A stretch of DNA of 64,000 bases from UMGS1958 sp045542415 (GTDB lineage Bacteria > Bacillota > Clostridia > UBA1381). Below the pieces are notes generated by a model. That model made no database searches and was not told the DNA's origin. It saw only the letters and a list, made by a program, of their open reading frames with translations. Shown in pieces: positions 53,019 through 62,285 of the stretch (position 1 is its first letter; each line of letters opens with the position of its first letter). Position numbers and translations under genes: made by a program. The DNA is taken from the NCBI GenBank assembly GCA_045542415.1, contig JAZQKZ010000002.1:124001-188000 (forward strand), read 5' to 3'.

Positions 53019-54053
53019 TCATTTACACTTTTTTTCCCTGTTTTTCAGTTTATTTCCTGTTTTAAGCATGACAAAAAATGCTGCAACAACTCCTAAATAT
53101 CCGCAATACCGATACAAGGTATCAATCAAGCCCGAAAAGCCCGCTCCGCTCAGTGCCAGACCTGTTCCCATTACAAATATCACTGCCCTTTTATTCCCTG
53201 TTCTTTCTTCTATATATTCCACCGCACTCATGCCGCCCGACAATGCAGTTGTAAGCACTGCCGCTGTAATAATAAGGGCATATATCCGGGCAAGTACACT
53301 ACTCTCACGCATTGTCAGCGTAAGCATGGGAAGCTCACCAAGATTTATTTTACCGTAATAAATACTCATTATCCCCCACATCAGTGCAAGCAATGTAAAA
53401 ATCATCATTCCCGAAACTGCACCACACAAAATCCCGTCGCCTTTCTTCTTTAAAAACACGCGTCCGTTAGCAAGCATAGCACCTACACTTATCAGATTAT
53501 ATCCTGCATATATTCCTCCCGACGCAGTCGCACCGATCAGCTTATCTGCATTGCTGAAGGTCTGATGCTCACGGTAGCCCAGCAAATACAGACATACAGA
53601 AGCTGTTACCAAAAACAACAACGCACCTATAATTCCGTTGCATTTCAATGCGGCATCACTACCCTTGATAAGTAAAAAAGTGCATAGCAGCGCCAAAGCT
53701 CCCGCACCGGCAAGCTTAGGAATACTATAAAGCATAGCCGTAAGCTCACCAAAACACGCAAGCATTACAGCTATTACTGCTATAGAATAAACAAATGTCA
53801 GCAGCTTTATCGCACCCGCACACCGTTGACTCATTAGTTCAGATATTATTTGATTATATCCTGTGCTTGTGAGCATTGCATATTCCGAAACAAGTCCCCC
53901 GAATATGCCTATCAGCAACGCCGACAACGCTATCCCCACAATGCCGAATTTTTCAAAAACCACAAAAAAAGTAACAATTTCCTGACCGGACGCAAAGCCG
54001 GCTCCCATCAGTGCCGCTACATACGAAAACGCCGATATAAATATACCTTTCAC
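53019..54053 (-). CDS. YkvI-family membrane protein
   Basis: 344 residues and about ten hydrophobic segments. The N-terminal YVAALMGAGFASGQEIVTFF is the hallmark of YkvI proteins (COG3949), in the same broad superfamily as amino-acid/sodium symporters. A second conserved region is ASGGIYAGYNLISVGAML. GTG start at 54053 after GGGGGAG. Monocistronic; substrate unknown. Confidence 0.87.
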   Translation of the reverse strand: MKGIFISAFSYVAALMGAGFASGQEIVTFFVVFEKFGIVGIALSALLIGIFGGLVSEYAMLTSTGYNQIISELMSQRCAGAIKLLTFVYSIAVIAVMLACFGELTAMLYSIPKLAGAGALALLCTFLLIKGSDAALKCNGIIGALLFLVTASVCLYLLGYREHQTFSNADKLIGATASGGIYAGYNLISVGAMLANGRVFLKKKGDGILCGAVSGMMIFTLLALMWGIMSIYYGKINLGELPMLTLTMRESSVLARIYALIITAAVLTTALSGGMSAVEYIEERTGNKRAVIFVMGTGLALSGAGFSGLIDTLYRYCGYLGVVAAFFVMLKTGNKLKNREKKCK

Positions 54054-54163
54054 TATATCTCCCCCTTTATTTCAGCATATTCAGAATATTTTTCCTCTAT
54101 TACCATATTTTTTATTAAATTACAGCCATGCATGCCTCGTTTTTTTCTTCCATAACATACCTC

Positions 54164-54192
54164 TTGATTTATGAATAATTTTCGTGTAATAT
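54164..54192 (+). promoter_or_regulatory. Promoter of the SLH surface protein gene
   Basis: TTGATT (54164-54169), 17-base spacer and TAATAT (54187-54192). The leader is about 70 bases and ends in AGGAGGA, 4 bases before the ATG. Confidence 0.7.
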
Positions 54193-54265
54193 ATGACTTG
54201 CGAGGGACACAGAGTTATGTAAACCCCTCCAAAACAAATGTATAGAGATAAACAGGAGGAACAGT

Positions 54266-56827
54266 ATGAATTACAATTCAAAAAGAGTATTATGTTCACT
54301 TATTGCCGCAAGTGCGGCATTGGCTTCTGTACCGGTATTTGCGGCTCTTCCGGCAGATGTCACAGGCACACGCTTCGAGGAACCGGTTGCACTTCTTTCA
54401 GCATTAAACATTATGAACGGTGACGAGAATGGTGCTTTCAGACTTGATGATACAATCATCAGAAGTGAGGTCACAAAGATGGCTGTTCACGCAATGGGAC
54501 TTGACGGTGCTGCTGAGTCAGCCAAAGGTCAGAGCAGTTTCACAGACGTTGCGAACGATCACTGGGCATCAGGCTATATTAATGTAGCAACATCAATGAA
54601 GCTCATCGAGGGTGACGGCGACGGCAAATTCAGACCAAATGATCCGATCTCATACGCCGAGGCTATGGCTATCATGACAAGAGCCACAGGCTATGAAATC
54701 TCAGCAGAGAACAAGGGCGGTTATCCGTCAGGCTATATGAGCGTAGGTACTGCAAACGGCTTATCAAAGAACGTTATCTGTGGTGTTAACGAGAAAATCA
54801 CAAGAGGAAACGTTGCATACCTTACAGCAAATGCTCTTGATGTCAACCTGATGGAGCAAACAAGCTTTGGCGACAAGGGTTCATACGAGGTAACTGATAA
54901 AACTCTCCTCAAGGACAACTTAAAGGTAGAGAAAAAAGAGGGACAGATTACAGCTGTTGAAAGCACATCAATTGACGGCAGTGCTTCCCTCGGAAAGAAT
55001 CAGGTAAGAATTGACGATGTAACCTATAACACAGAGGACAACTTCAACAACTTATTAGGTTACAATGTAACTTACTATGTAAAGTCTGAAGACAAAGGCG
55101 GCGAAACTCTTATACTTGCCCGTCCGATGTCAGGCAAGAACTCAACTGCTTCAATAACTGACGAAAGCTTTTCGAAGCTTACAACAAAGAACGGTAATGT
55201 TGCTGTTGAGTATTTTACAGACGCAAACCACAAGAAAACAGCCACAGCAGAAATTGCATCAGATGCAAAGCTTATTTACAACGGTAAATATACAGAGTTT
55301 GACAAGACACGCCTTGATTTGTCGGCAGTTCAGGGAAAAATCAATGTCCTTGACACCAACAAAGACGGTAAGTATGATATTGTATTTGTAACACAGTTTA
55401 CAAACATCGTAGTTGATTCAGTAAGCTCATCAGGTAAAATCATCGACAAGCTTACAGGCACATCATTAAAGCTCGACGAGAATGTTGACTACTATTTATG
55501 GTCAGGTTCAAACAAGCTTGAGCCGTCTGACCTCAAGGAATGGGACGTTCTTTCAGTAGCAAAGAGCCTTGACGGCGATTTATACGACATCATTGTAACA
55601 AGAAACAGCGTTGAAGGCAAGATTTCAAGTATTGATGACGAGGGAGTGTATATCGGCGATAAGCACTACAAGGTTTCATTAAGCTACAATGACACTTTCA
55701 AGGTAGGTCATGAGGGCGTATTCTACCTCGACTGCGATGGCAGAATTACAGCAGTTGACAACGCTTCAAAAATCAGCTCAGGCTATGCATATCTTTTAAG
55801 TGCATATGTTAACAGCGACGGTTCAACATCATTCTTCAAGGTATTCACAAAGGATGGTAAGACAGAGACAATTGAAGCTAATGACAAGATTAAATTAAAC
55901 GGCAAGAGCGGTGTTAAGTCAACAGAGGCTGTAAATGCATTCAGAGCAGATGACAAGACCGTTTCACAGCTTGTAACATTCACAACAAACAATGACGGCA
56001 AGCTCACATCAATCACAGCGGCAAACGACAACACTGCAAACGGTGCAATTGATACAGACAACTTCACAAAGAACTATGTTTTAGATAACGCAATTTACTC
56101 AGAAAAGACTTCAAAGTTAGGCAACGTAAGAATCGACGAGGATACTGTAATCTTCGACCTTACAGATGCAGATTCAGACTGTGCAATCGCTGACATGTCA
56201 ATCTTTGAGGATGAGCAGAAGTACAGCGGTATTGTATATGACGTAACAGAGAGCTACAGTGCAGGTGCAATCGTTATTACAGGCTCATCAGTATCAGCCA
56301 ATGACACAGCAGCACTCGCAGTAGTTAAGTCAATTGCAACAGCAGTAAATTCAAACGACGAGCAGGTGCAGAGACTTACAGCTCTTATCAGCGGCGAGGA
56401 GAAGTCATTGTTCACAAACGCCGAGGGCGTACTTGTCAAGGGTGACAAGGCGTTAAAGGCAGGTGACCTTATCCAGTACAAGACAAACGCCGACGGCGAG
56501 ATTGTAAGCGTAAGAGTGCTTATGGACATCGACACAAAGGACACAGAGTTCGCAAAGGAGTTATCGGATAACTTAGATATTGTATATGGCAGAGTTACAA
56601 AGAAGTTTACAGACTCAATCAATGTAGTAGCCGGCGATATTGCAAACGTGAACTACAAAATTTCAGACGAAGTTAAGATTTACGAGGTTGACACAACAAC
56701 AGGCTCAAAGACAAATATAACAAAGGCTTCAAAGAGCGACATTGCAGTATTTGACGAGGACGAGGGCAACAGAATATTCCTCAAGCTTTACAAGGATGCA
56801 GTCGTAGAGGTAGTTATAATAAAGTAA
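54266..56827 (+). CDS. SLH-domain surface (S-layer-like) protein
   Basis: 853 residues. A Sec signal peptide ends near VPVFA-A (residue 26-27). SLH repeats follow: about 29-77 (LLSALNIMNGDENGAFRLDD), 92-142 (FTDVANDHWASGYI; GDGKFRPNDPISYAEAMAIM) and a weaker third at about 150-193. The remaining 650 residues are Thr/Ser/Asp-rich with short IDxDG-type segments and no enzyme motif. SLH domains bind pyruvylated wall polymer. A perfect AGGAGG site, near-uniform codon choice (aag, aca, tca) and a dedicated terminator point to high expression, so this may be the main S-layer protein; that is inference. Confidence 0.88.
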   Translation: MNYNSKRVLCSLIAASAALASVPVFAALPADVTGTRFEEPVALLSALNIMNGDENGAFRLDDTIIRSEVTKMAVHAMGLDGAAESAKGQSSFTDVANDHWASGYINVATSMKLIEGDGDGKFRPNDPISYAEAMAIMTRATGYEISAENKGGYPSGYMSVGTANGLSKNVICGVNEKITRGNVAYLTANALDVNLMEQTSFGDKGSYEVTDKTLLKDNLKVEKKEGQITAVESTSIDGSASLGKNQVRIDDVTYNTEDNFNNLLGYNVTYYVKSEDKGGETLILARPMSGKNSTASITDESFSKLTTKNGNVAVEYFTDANHKKTATAEIASDAKLIYNGKYTEFDKTRLDLSAVQGKINVLDTNKDGKYDIVFVTQFTNIVVDSVSSSGKIIDKLTGTSLKLDENVDYYLWSGSNKLEPSDLKEWDVLSVAKSLDGDLYDIIVTRNSVEGKISSIDDEGVYIGDKHYKVSLSYNDTFKVGHEGVFYLDCDGRITAVDNASKISSGYAYLLSAYVNSDGSTSFFKVFTKDGKTETIEANDKIKLNGKSGVKSTEAVNAFRADDKTVSQLVTFTTNNDGKLTSITAANDNTANGAIDTDNFTKNYVLDNAIYSEKTSKLGNVRIDEDTVIFDLTDADSDCAIADMSIFEDEQKYSGIVYDVTESYSAGAIVITGSSVSANDTAALAVVKSIATAVNSNDEQVQRLTALISGEEKSLFTNAEGVLVKGDKALKAGDLIQYKTNADGEIVSVRVLMDIDTKDTEFAKELSDNLDIVYGRVTKKFTDSINVVAGDIANVNYKISDEVKIYEVDTTTGSKTNITKASKSDIAVFDEDEGNRIFLKLYKDAVVEVVIIK

Positions 56828-56864
56828 AATCTTAACCGTCTCCTCTTAGCTTTTATGAACATTC

Positions 56865-56896
56865 AAAAAGAGCGATGCTTGCGCATCGCTCTTTTG
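56865..56896 (+). terminator. Terminator of the SLH surface protein gene
   Basis: AAAAGAGCGATGC paired with GCATCGCTCTTTT, about 40 bases past the stop; T4 then GTG follow. Confidence 0.9.
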
Positions 56897-56925
56897 TGTG
56901 TTATAGATTGATCTTGGAGAGGATT

Positions 56926-56952
56926 GAGTCAAGATATGCGTCATCTTGACTC
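56926..56952. repeat. Inverted repeat at the end of the small membrane gene
   Basis: GAGTCAAGAT and ATCTTGACTC form a perfect 10-bp stem with a 7-base loop. The right part, CGTCATCTTGACTCA (56939-56953), recurs exactly at 57353-57367. Confidence 0.75.
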
Positions 56953-57298
56953 AAATTTGATTCTTTTTATTTTTTGTTCTTATTCCCAGAATAATAAATA
57001 CGCCAAACAACGAATTCATCGCTGATATCGGATACCATGTTTCACCATTTAACTTTCCTAATATTGACAATATTACATATACTGATATCAGAAAACTCAC
57101 ATAAAAGACATTGCTTTTTTCTGTCCTATATCCCACAAAAAAACTTAATACAATACATATTACACTAATAAATAGGTTTAATATAACTATAAAGATGCTC
57201 CTCTTTTCTATTTCTAATAATACCAGACTTATAAGCAGCATTATATATATAATAGAAATAAAAGCATATTTAATGAGGATTTTACTACCATCTTTCAT
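56951..57298 (-). CDS. Hypothetical small membrane protein
   Basis: 115 residues, four predicted transmembrane segments (AFISIIYIMLLISLVLLEI; IFIVILNLFISVICIVLSFF; VFYVSFLISVYVILSIL; SAMNSLFGVFIILGI) with a lysine-rich end. The ATG at 57296-57298 is 8 bases after GGAGG. Noticeably more AT-rich than its neighbours and enclosed by a 15-bp direct repeat, so it may be an inserted gene. No family recognised. Confidence 0.65.
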   Translation of the reverse strand: MKDGSKILIKYAFISIIYIMLLISLVLLEIEKRSIFIVILNLFISVICIVLSFFVGYRTEKSNVFYVSFLISVYVILSILGKLNGETWYPISAMNSLFGVFIILGIRTKNKKNQI

Positions 57299-57352
57299 TA
57301 TACATACCTCCATGTGTCACCAGAACCATTAACCACAATAAGTCAAAAGAAC

Positions 57353-57367
57353 CGTCATCTTGACTCA
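57353..57367. repeat. Second copy of a 15-bp direct repeat
   Basis: CGTCATCTTGACTCA, identical to 56939-56953. The two copies flank the small membrane gene. This one lies 5 bases past the RCC1/SLH stop. Confidence 0.85.
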
Positions 57368-57372
57368 TTTGC

Positions 57373-59037
57373 TCATATCCGATCATATAATCGGTACAAT
57401 ATTACTGCGGCTTCTGCTCTGGTTATGTTGTCCTTTACAGCAAGCTCGGCAGCTTCTGCTTCTGTTATTAATCCGCCTCTGATAGCAAGTTCAACATCTG
57501 ATTTTGCCCAATCAGGAATATTTGCAGGCAACTGAACCGACGTATCCGGTATTGTTGCAAATCCTTCTGTCCGTAATACACGGGCAGTCAGGGAAATGAG
57601 CTGATTTCCGGATATAACATCATTTCCACGGAAAGTATTATCTTCAAATCCTTGCACTATGCCATATTTTTGACTTACTCCTGCAATATCATAATACCAT
57701 TTACTCGAATTGACATCCGAAAAATCTGTATCTTCTTTTTCTTCCGAACGTCCGGTCATTCTCAGGAGCATAGCGGCAATCTCCGCACGGGTAAAGGTCT
57801 TTTGGGGTGAAAAAGTATTCTCGCCTGTACCATCTGTTATACCCGATTTTGCAAGCAGTTTTATTGCATTCTGAGCTTCTGCTGTCTCGTCGGCAATATC
57901 TGTGAACTCAGCAGTATTATCGACTGGAAAAGTAAGCTTTACATTATCCATAAGCTTTGTAAACCTATATTTCATTTCATCTGATTCCAAAAATTCTAAC
58001 AGCATCAGTTCACCACTATTTTTCAACACAAGTGCATATTGCAAAAATTCACCTTTATCACAAGACACATAATTAACATTATGAGCTATATAATCTCCAG
58101 TTTCAACGGACATTCCCCAAAATTCATTTATTTTTTCTTTTTCTGATGTTTTGCCATAAAGCCAAAGTCGATTGTTATTATCTACTGCATAATTAAATGC
58201 CCAACTATTTGATATAGCTCTGATATTGTAAGCATATAAGGTAGGCTGTAAATATGTCTCTTTTGTAATACCTCCTGCAATTTCTCCATAATTACTTCCC
58301 CAACGAAGCAAACATTCTTTTTCATCATCCAACATAGCAAATCCCGAAAAATATCCACCTTCAATACATTTAACATTATCAAGTATCTGTTCAGGTTCGT
58401 TATTGAAAAGTTCTCTCTCTTCATCACCAAGAGCATGATACGAATTAGAGCCAAACGTCCACATAGTTCCATCGTTCTTTAATACAATACTGGAATATGC
58501 AGCGGTTTTTGCACAATCGACATCTTCCATAATAGGCGTATATTCCTCAATAAAATAAGGTTCAAAACGCCCTTCTTTGTTTTCGTCCGGTATTCCCTGT
58601 GCTAATTGACCTTCTACATTACGTCCTTTTCCAAACAGAGTTCCATTGTCACCAACAACTAATGTATGTGCTCCGATTGATGAGACGCTTTTCACATTGT
58701 CCATGACTTTTATAGGTCCAAACGGCTCACCTTTTGAATGTCCCCATTCCCAGAGAGTATCATCGTTTTTTATTGCATAATTGTCATTGACTGACGTTAC
58801 ATCATCAAGAAGTGCAGCGGGCTCTGAAATATTACATATTGTGTCCATATGCCAATCGCCAACATACTGAGGTTCATATTCCTCTATTTCGTATGGTATT
58901 TTATAGAGAACATCGTCTTCTCCGATTGCATAAAACGCATCATATCCCATATATATAGTGTTATGTACTTCTTCTGCATTTGCGGCTATGCCTAATATCG
59001 TAATTCCGGCAAGTCCACCTATAATCGCTTTTTTCAT
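57373..59037 (-). CDS. RCC1-repeat protein with C-terminal SLH domains
   Basis: 554 residues. Signal peptide MKKAIIGGLAGITILGIAANA. Residues about 60-350 are RCC1-like beta-propeller repeats (LWEWGHSKGE; LFGKGRNVEGQLAQGIP; MWTFGSNSYHALGDEE; LLRWGSNYGEI; LWLYGKTSEK). Two to three SLH repeats follow (FTDIADETAEAQNAIKLLAK; FSPQKTFTRAEIAAMLLRM; FSDVNSSKWYYDIAG; NITRAEAAVILYRLYD). It is predicted to be secreted and wall-attached through SLH, displaying a propeller. The ATG at 59035-59037 follows AAGGATG. Ligand unknown. Confidence 0.85.
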   Translation of the reverse strand: MKKAIIGGLAGITILGIAANAEEVHNTIYMGYDAFYAIGEDDVLYKIPYEIEEYEPQYVGDWHMDTICNISEPAALLDDVTSVNDNYAIKNDDTLWEWGHSKGEPFGPIKVMDNVKSVSSIGAHTLVVGDNGTLFGKGRNVEGQLAQGIPDENKEGRFEPYFIEEYTPIMEDVDCAKTAAYSSIVLKNDGTMWTFGSNSYHALGDEERELFNNEPEQILDNVKCIEGGYFSGFAMLDDEKECLLRWGSNYGEIAGGITKETYLQPTLYAYNIRAISNSWAFNYAVDNNNRLWLYGKTSEKEKINEFWGMSVETGDYIAHNVNYVSCDKGEFLQYALVLKNSGELMLLEFLESDEMKYRFTKLMDNVKLTFPVDNTAEFTDIADETAEAQNAIKLLAKSGITDGTGENTFSPQKTFTRAEIAAMLLRMTGRSEEKEDTDFSDVNSSKWYYDIAGVSQKYGIVQGFEDNTFRGNDVISGNQLISLTARVLRTEGFATIPDTSVQLPANIPDWAKSDVELAIRGGLITEAEAAELAVKDNITRAEAAVILYRLYDRI

Positions 59038-59061
59038 ATAAATCACATCCTTGTGTTACAG

Positions 59062-59100
59062 GGACGGTTTTGGTGACACACTCTATCACCCGAACCGTCC
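59062..59100 (-). terminator. Terminator/dyad after the NusG domain II gene
   Basis: GGACGGTT and AACCGTCC outer arms with GGTGA/TCACC inner arms; no long T run. Its GGTTTTGGTGACACA part is an inverted near-copy (14 of 15) of TGTGTCACCAGAACC at 57313-57327, on the other side of the RCC1/SLH gene. Confidence 0.6.
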
Positions 59101-59106
59101 TGCTAC

Positions 59107-59526
59107 TCATCTTCCTGCAACAGCATCAAATTCATTGACTCTGCTCTCTATCGTTATCGTCAGCTCATGCGGCAGGCATACAATCGGTAGGTCTCCGGCT
59201 GTGATATATCCCTGATTCACACATACCTTGTCCGGACAATCAGCTTCAATCACCGCTATTCTTCCCGGCTCTACCCTTATTTTGTTATATCCGCCCACTC
59301 CGCCATAGTCGAACTCATATGCCTCTGTAACCTTTGATAAATCAATGCTTTCCATCACCCACTCATCATTACATATATGAGCAATAATCTCACCTCTTGC
59401 AGCTATATTCTTATATATAGCTGTGCCGACCAGATACATTACAATTAAAATCCCAACAATTGACAGGAATTTAAACACATCGTTGAATTCTTTGAATATT
59501 CTTCTAAACTCCTCAACGAATTTCAT
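59107..59526 (-). CDS. Membrane-anchored NusG domain II protein
   Basis: 139 residues. One transmembrane helix (about 20-40, FLSIVGILIVMYLVGTAIY) is followed by an extracytoplasmic NusG domain II-type fold: IAVIEADCPDKVCVNQGYIT and LPIVCLPHELTI, with the paired cysteines and the CLPH motif of that family. It is not the transcription factor. The ATG at 59524-59526 overlaps the galT end and follows GAGG by 7 bases. Role unknown. Confidence 0.85.
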   Translation of the reverse strand: MKFVEEFRRIFKEFNDVFKFLSIVGILIVMYLVGTAIYKNIAARGEIIAHICNDEWVMESIDLSKVTEAYEFDYGGVGGYNKIRVEPGRIAVIEADCPDKVCVNQGYITAGDLPIVCLPHELTITIESRVNEFDAVAGR

Positions 59527-61006
59527 CCACAAACCTCATGAATGCAGTCTGACCTGCTTCTGTACGCTTATATACGCCTGCATCCTCAAGTACCTGAGCA
59601 AACACCGCTCCAACCTCACGGCGGATAATTTCCTCTGCATTGTCCTTATTGAAGTCCGGATATGCAGCCAATACCTCTTTTGCCCACTCTGCATGACTTG
59701 CAAGACTGTCAATTGTTGCAATATCCTTGCCCTCAAGCATTGCATTTTCCAGATCCTTTAATTCCACTGCAAGTCTTGCCGGAAGCACTGCCAGGCCCAT
59801 CACCTCGATAAGTCCGATATTCTCTTTTTTAATATGGTGAAGTGTCGGATTCGGGTGGAATAAACCAAGCGGTCTTTCCTCTGTTGTGCGGTTGTTACGG
59901 AGTACTAAATCACACTCAAACTTACCGTTCTTGATTCTTGCAATCGGTGTTATTGTATTATGCGGTGTGCCGTCTGTCTCGGCATAGATATCTGCATCTG
60001 CATCCGAGTATGCTCTCCATTTATCAAGCACCATTGAGCAAGCCGCTGCAAGCGCCTTGCGGTCATCACTTGAAAGACGGATTACCGACATAGGCCACTT
60101 TACCGTTCCTGCACTTACATTCGGGAACGCACTCAATTCAAAAGCATTCTCAATCGGTGCAGTTTCCATTGCAAATGTATAATGTCCGCCCTGGAAATGC
60201 TCATGGCTTAAAATCGAGCCGCCTACTATCGGCAGGTCTGCATTTGAACCCAGGAAATAGTGCGGGAACAGTGCTACGAAGTCAAACAGCTTCTCAAACA
60301 CTGCCGCATCAATCTTCATCGGACAATGCTCCTGATTAAGTACGATACAATGCTCATTGTAGTATCCGTACGGTGAGTACTGCAATGCCCACTTACCACC
60401 GTACATCTCTATATCTACCGGACGAATGTTCTGTCTTGCCGGATGATTTGCATGACCCGGGAATCCCACGTTTTCCATGCAAAGCTGACATGCCGGATAT
60501 GCGGTCTGCAGTGCCGCCTTTGCTGCTGCAATATCTCTGGGATCCTTTTCCGGCTTTGAGCGGTTTATTGTAACGTCCAAAAGACCGTATTCCGACTCAT
60601 ACTTCCAACGGATATCTCTTTCCATTCTTGCCGCACGCACATAATTTGTGTCCTTACTGAACTTATAATACCAATCTGTAGCCTCCTGCGGCGAAGCGGC
60701 ATACTTCTCGTTAAATCTTGCATTTATTTCTCTGGGCGGTCCCGTAAGTACACCCATAAGACGTGTATCGAAGCGGTCACGCACGGAAATTGTATCTTCA
60801 ATTATTCCATTTTCACACGCATATGAAATAAGTGTCTCCAGCATATCATCTATGGTACGCTCACCAAAAGCCTCCGGCTCATTCCAGTCGGTCACTCCAA
60901 GCATTTCCATAATCTGATTACGAACGTAAAGAACGTCACACTGCTCAATCAAACCCGTTCTTACTCCGTATGCTGTCAATTCGGCTATCGCTGTATGTAT
61001 CATCAT
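59513..61006 (-). CDS. galT: UDP-glucose--hexose-1-phosphate uridylyltransferase (type 2)
   Basis: Leloir pathway enzyme exchanging UDP between glucose-1-P and galactose-1-P. At 497 residues it matches the longer Gram-positive type 2 GalT. The motifs YFLGSNADLPIVGGSILSHE and HEHFQGGHYTFAMETAP (parts quoted) surround the active site, and NHPARQNIRPV precedes. The ATG follows AGGAGG. galK and galE are not in the window. Confidence 0.94.
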   Translation of the reverse strand: MMIHTAIAELTAYGVRTGLIEQCDVLYVRNQIMEMLGVTDWNEPEAFGERTIDDMLETLISYACENGIIEDTISVRDRFDTRLMGVLTGPPREINARFNEKYAASPQEATDWYYKFSKDTNYVRAARMERDIRWKYESEYGLLDVTINRSKPEKDPRDIAAAKAALQTAYPACQLCMENVGFPGHANHPARQNIRPVDIEMYGGKWALQYSPYGYYNEHCIVLNQEHCPMKIDAAVFEKLFDFVALFPHYFLGSNADLPIVGGSILSHEHFQGGHYTFAMETAPIENAFELSAFPNVSAGTVKWPMSVIRLSSDDRKALAAACSMVLDKWRAYSDADADIYAETDGTPHNTITPIARIKNGKFECDLVLRNNRTTEERPLGLFHPNPTLHHIKKENIGLIEVMGLAVLPARLAVELKDLENAMLEGKDIATIDSLASHAEWAKEVLAAYPDFNKDNAEEIIRREVGAVFAQVLEDAGVYKRTEAGQTAFMRFVDEIR

Positions 61007-61403
61007 TCTCTCCTCCTGAATCTGATAACTTTTTAACCAAATATATTTTACAACATTTTCTTTTATACGTCAACACTTTCGGAAAAATTTATTGTTTTTT
61101 TGTGCCAAAAACGAATTATTTTACGAAAACAAAACATAGAGCAGGATTATTTATCCTGCTCGCAGCGTGCAGGCAAACTGCCTGTACGCTGCCGGACTGC
61201 GAGAAATCAGGGCAGATTTTACGAAAATGAACTCGTCGGCGTACGCAGGTACGGCAGAGTTTATTTTCGTGAAAAACGCATAACGGCGGCATTCCTCGAT
61301 GGATTGCCGCCGTTTGTAATTGAAAAGCAAATTTTTAATTTTATAATTTTTCAACACTAATTATGCGTGGTCTGACCTATTTATCGATGGTCTGAGAGCA
61401 GGA
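61007..61403. other. Structured noncoding region between whiA and galT
   Basis: About 400 bases with no credible gene but four strong dyads: GAGCAGGA/TCCTGCTC (61140-61160), CAGCGTGCAGGCA/TGCCTGTACGCTG (61163-61191), a 23-bp imperfect hairpin from ACGAAAATGAACTCG to GAGTTTATTTTCGT (61221-61270), and CGGCGGCA/TTGCCGCCG (61282-61310). The first dyad is almost repeated at 61396-61420 across the whiA stop. The one nearest galT may terminate whiA transcripts. Confidence 0.7.
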
Positions 61404-62285
61404 TTATTCATCCTGCTCTGTATTATTTCCTATATTCTCCGCCGCTTCAATCAGTCTGTTAAGCCTGTGATTTACGCCCGACTTTCCTATCGGAGGGTCA
61501 AGCATTTCACCAAGCTGCTTCAGACTCATTTCTAAATTCTCCACACGCAGCTCACCGATTTCCTTAAGCACATCAGGTAATCCGCTCCATTCTCCGGATT
61601 CCTTCAGTAGCTTTACTGCCTCAATTGATTTATACGCTGCTTTTACACTTTTGTTTAAGTTTGCATTTTCAAAGTTGACACGTCTGTTTATATCATTACG
61701 CATCTTTCTCTCAACCTGTATTCCGAACAGCTGCAATGCATCTGCTCCTGCACCCATTCTCCCCAGTACTGCCGCTATCGAGTCACAGTCCTTTATATAT
61801 ACAATGTGCTTCCCTTTTCGTTCCGTCACTCCGCAGTGGATATCACGCTGTTCAAGTAGCTTTTCAATAATCAGTGCCTCATCCTTGTAATGCGTATCAA
61901 ACTCAAGATGCCAGCTTTTTTCCGGGTCACTTATCGAACCGCCCGCCAGAAACACGCCTCTCAAAAACGCATTTATACAGCATTCATCTTTAAGCAACGA
62001 AATTGTATTTATCGCTTTTTCTATTCTTTCAAGCGACTGTGCGTCACTAAGTTCTGTAATATAAGAATTGCCCTTGTGGCTTATACACAGCTCGTCACAA
62101 AATATATCCCTTATATTTTCAGCCAGTCGCATTGCAGTCGCTTCACCCGATACCGTCAGCCTTAATACTCCCTGATTTATCGCTCCGCTACCGCGTAATA
62201 TTCCGGCAACCTCTGCAAGGGTATCATTATCACACTCTGCACTTACCGAACACAGCTTTTCTTTTATCTCTGATGAAAATGACAT
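61404..62285 (-). CDS. whiA: WhiA-type DNA-binding protein
   Basis: 293 residues. An N-terminal LAGLIDADG-like fold (LRGVFLAGGSISDPEKSWHL) is followed by a C-terminal helix-turn-helix (MSLKQLGEMLDPPIGKSGVN). WhiA controls sporulation in actinobacteria and cell division/chromosome organisation in Bacillus. It completes rapZ-yvcK-whiA, and its ATG overlaps the yvcK stop by one base. The stop sits in a hairpin. Confidence 0.95.
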   Translation of the reverse strand: MSFSSEIKEKLCSVSAECDNDTLAEVAGILRGSGAINQGVLRLTVSGEATAMRLAENIRDIFCDELCISHKGNSYITELSDAQSLERIEKAINTISLLKDECCINAFLRGVFLAGGSISDPEKSWHLEFDTHYKDEALIIEKLLEQRDIHCGVTERKGKHIVYIKDCDSIAAVLGRMGAGADALQLFGIQVERKMRNDINRRVNFENANLNKSVKAAYKSIEAVKLLKESGEWSGLPDVLKEIGELRVENLEMSLKQLGEMLDPPIGKSGVNHRLNRLIEAAENIGNNTEQDE

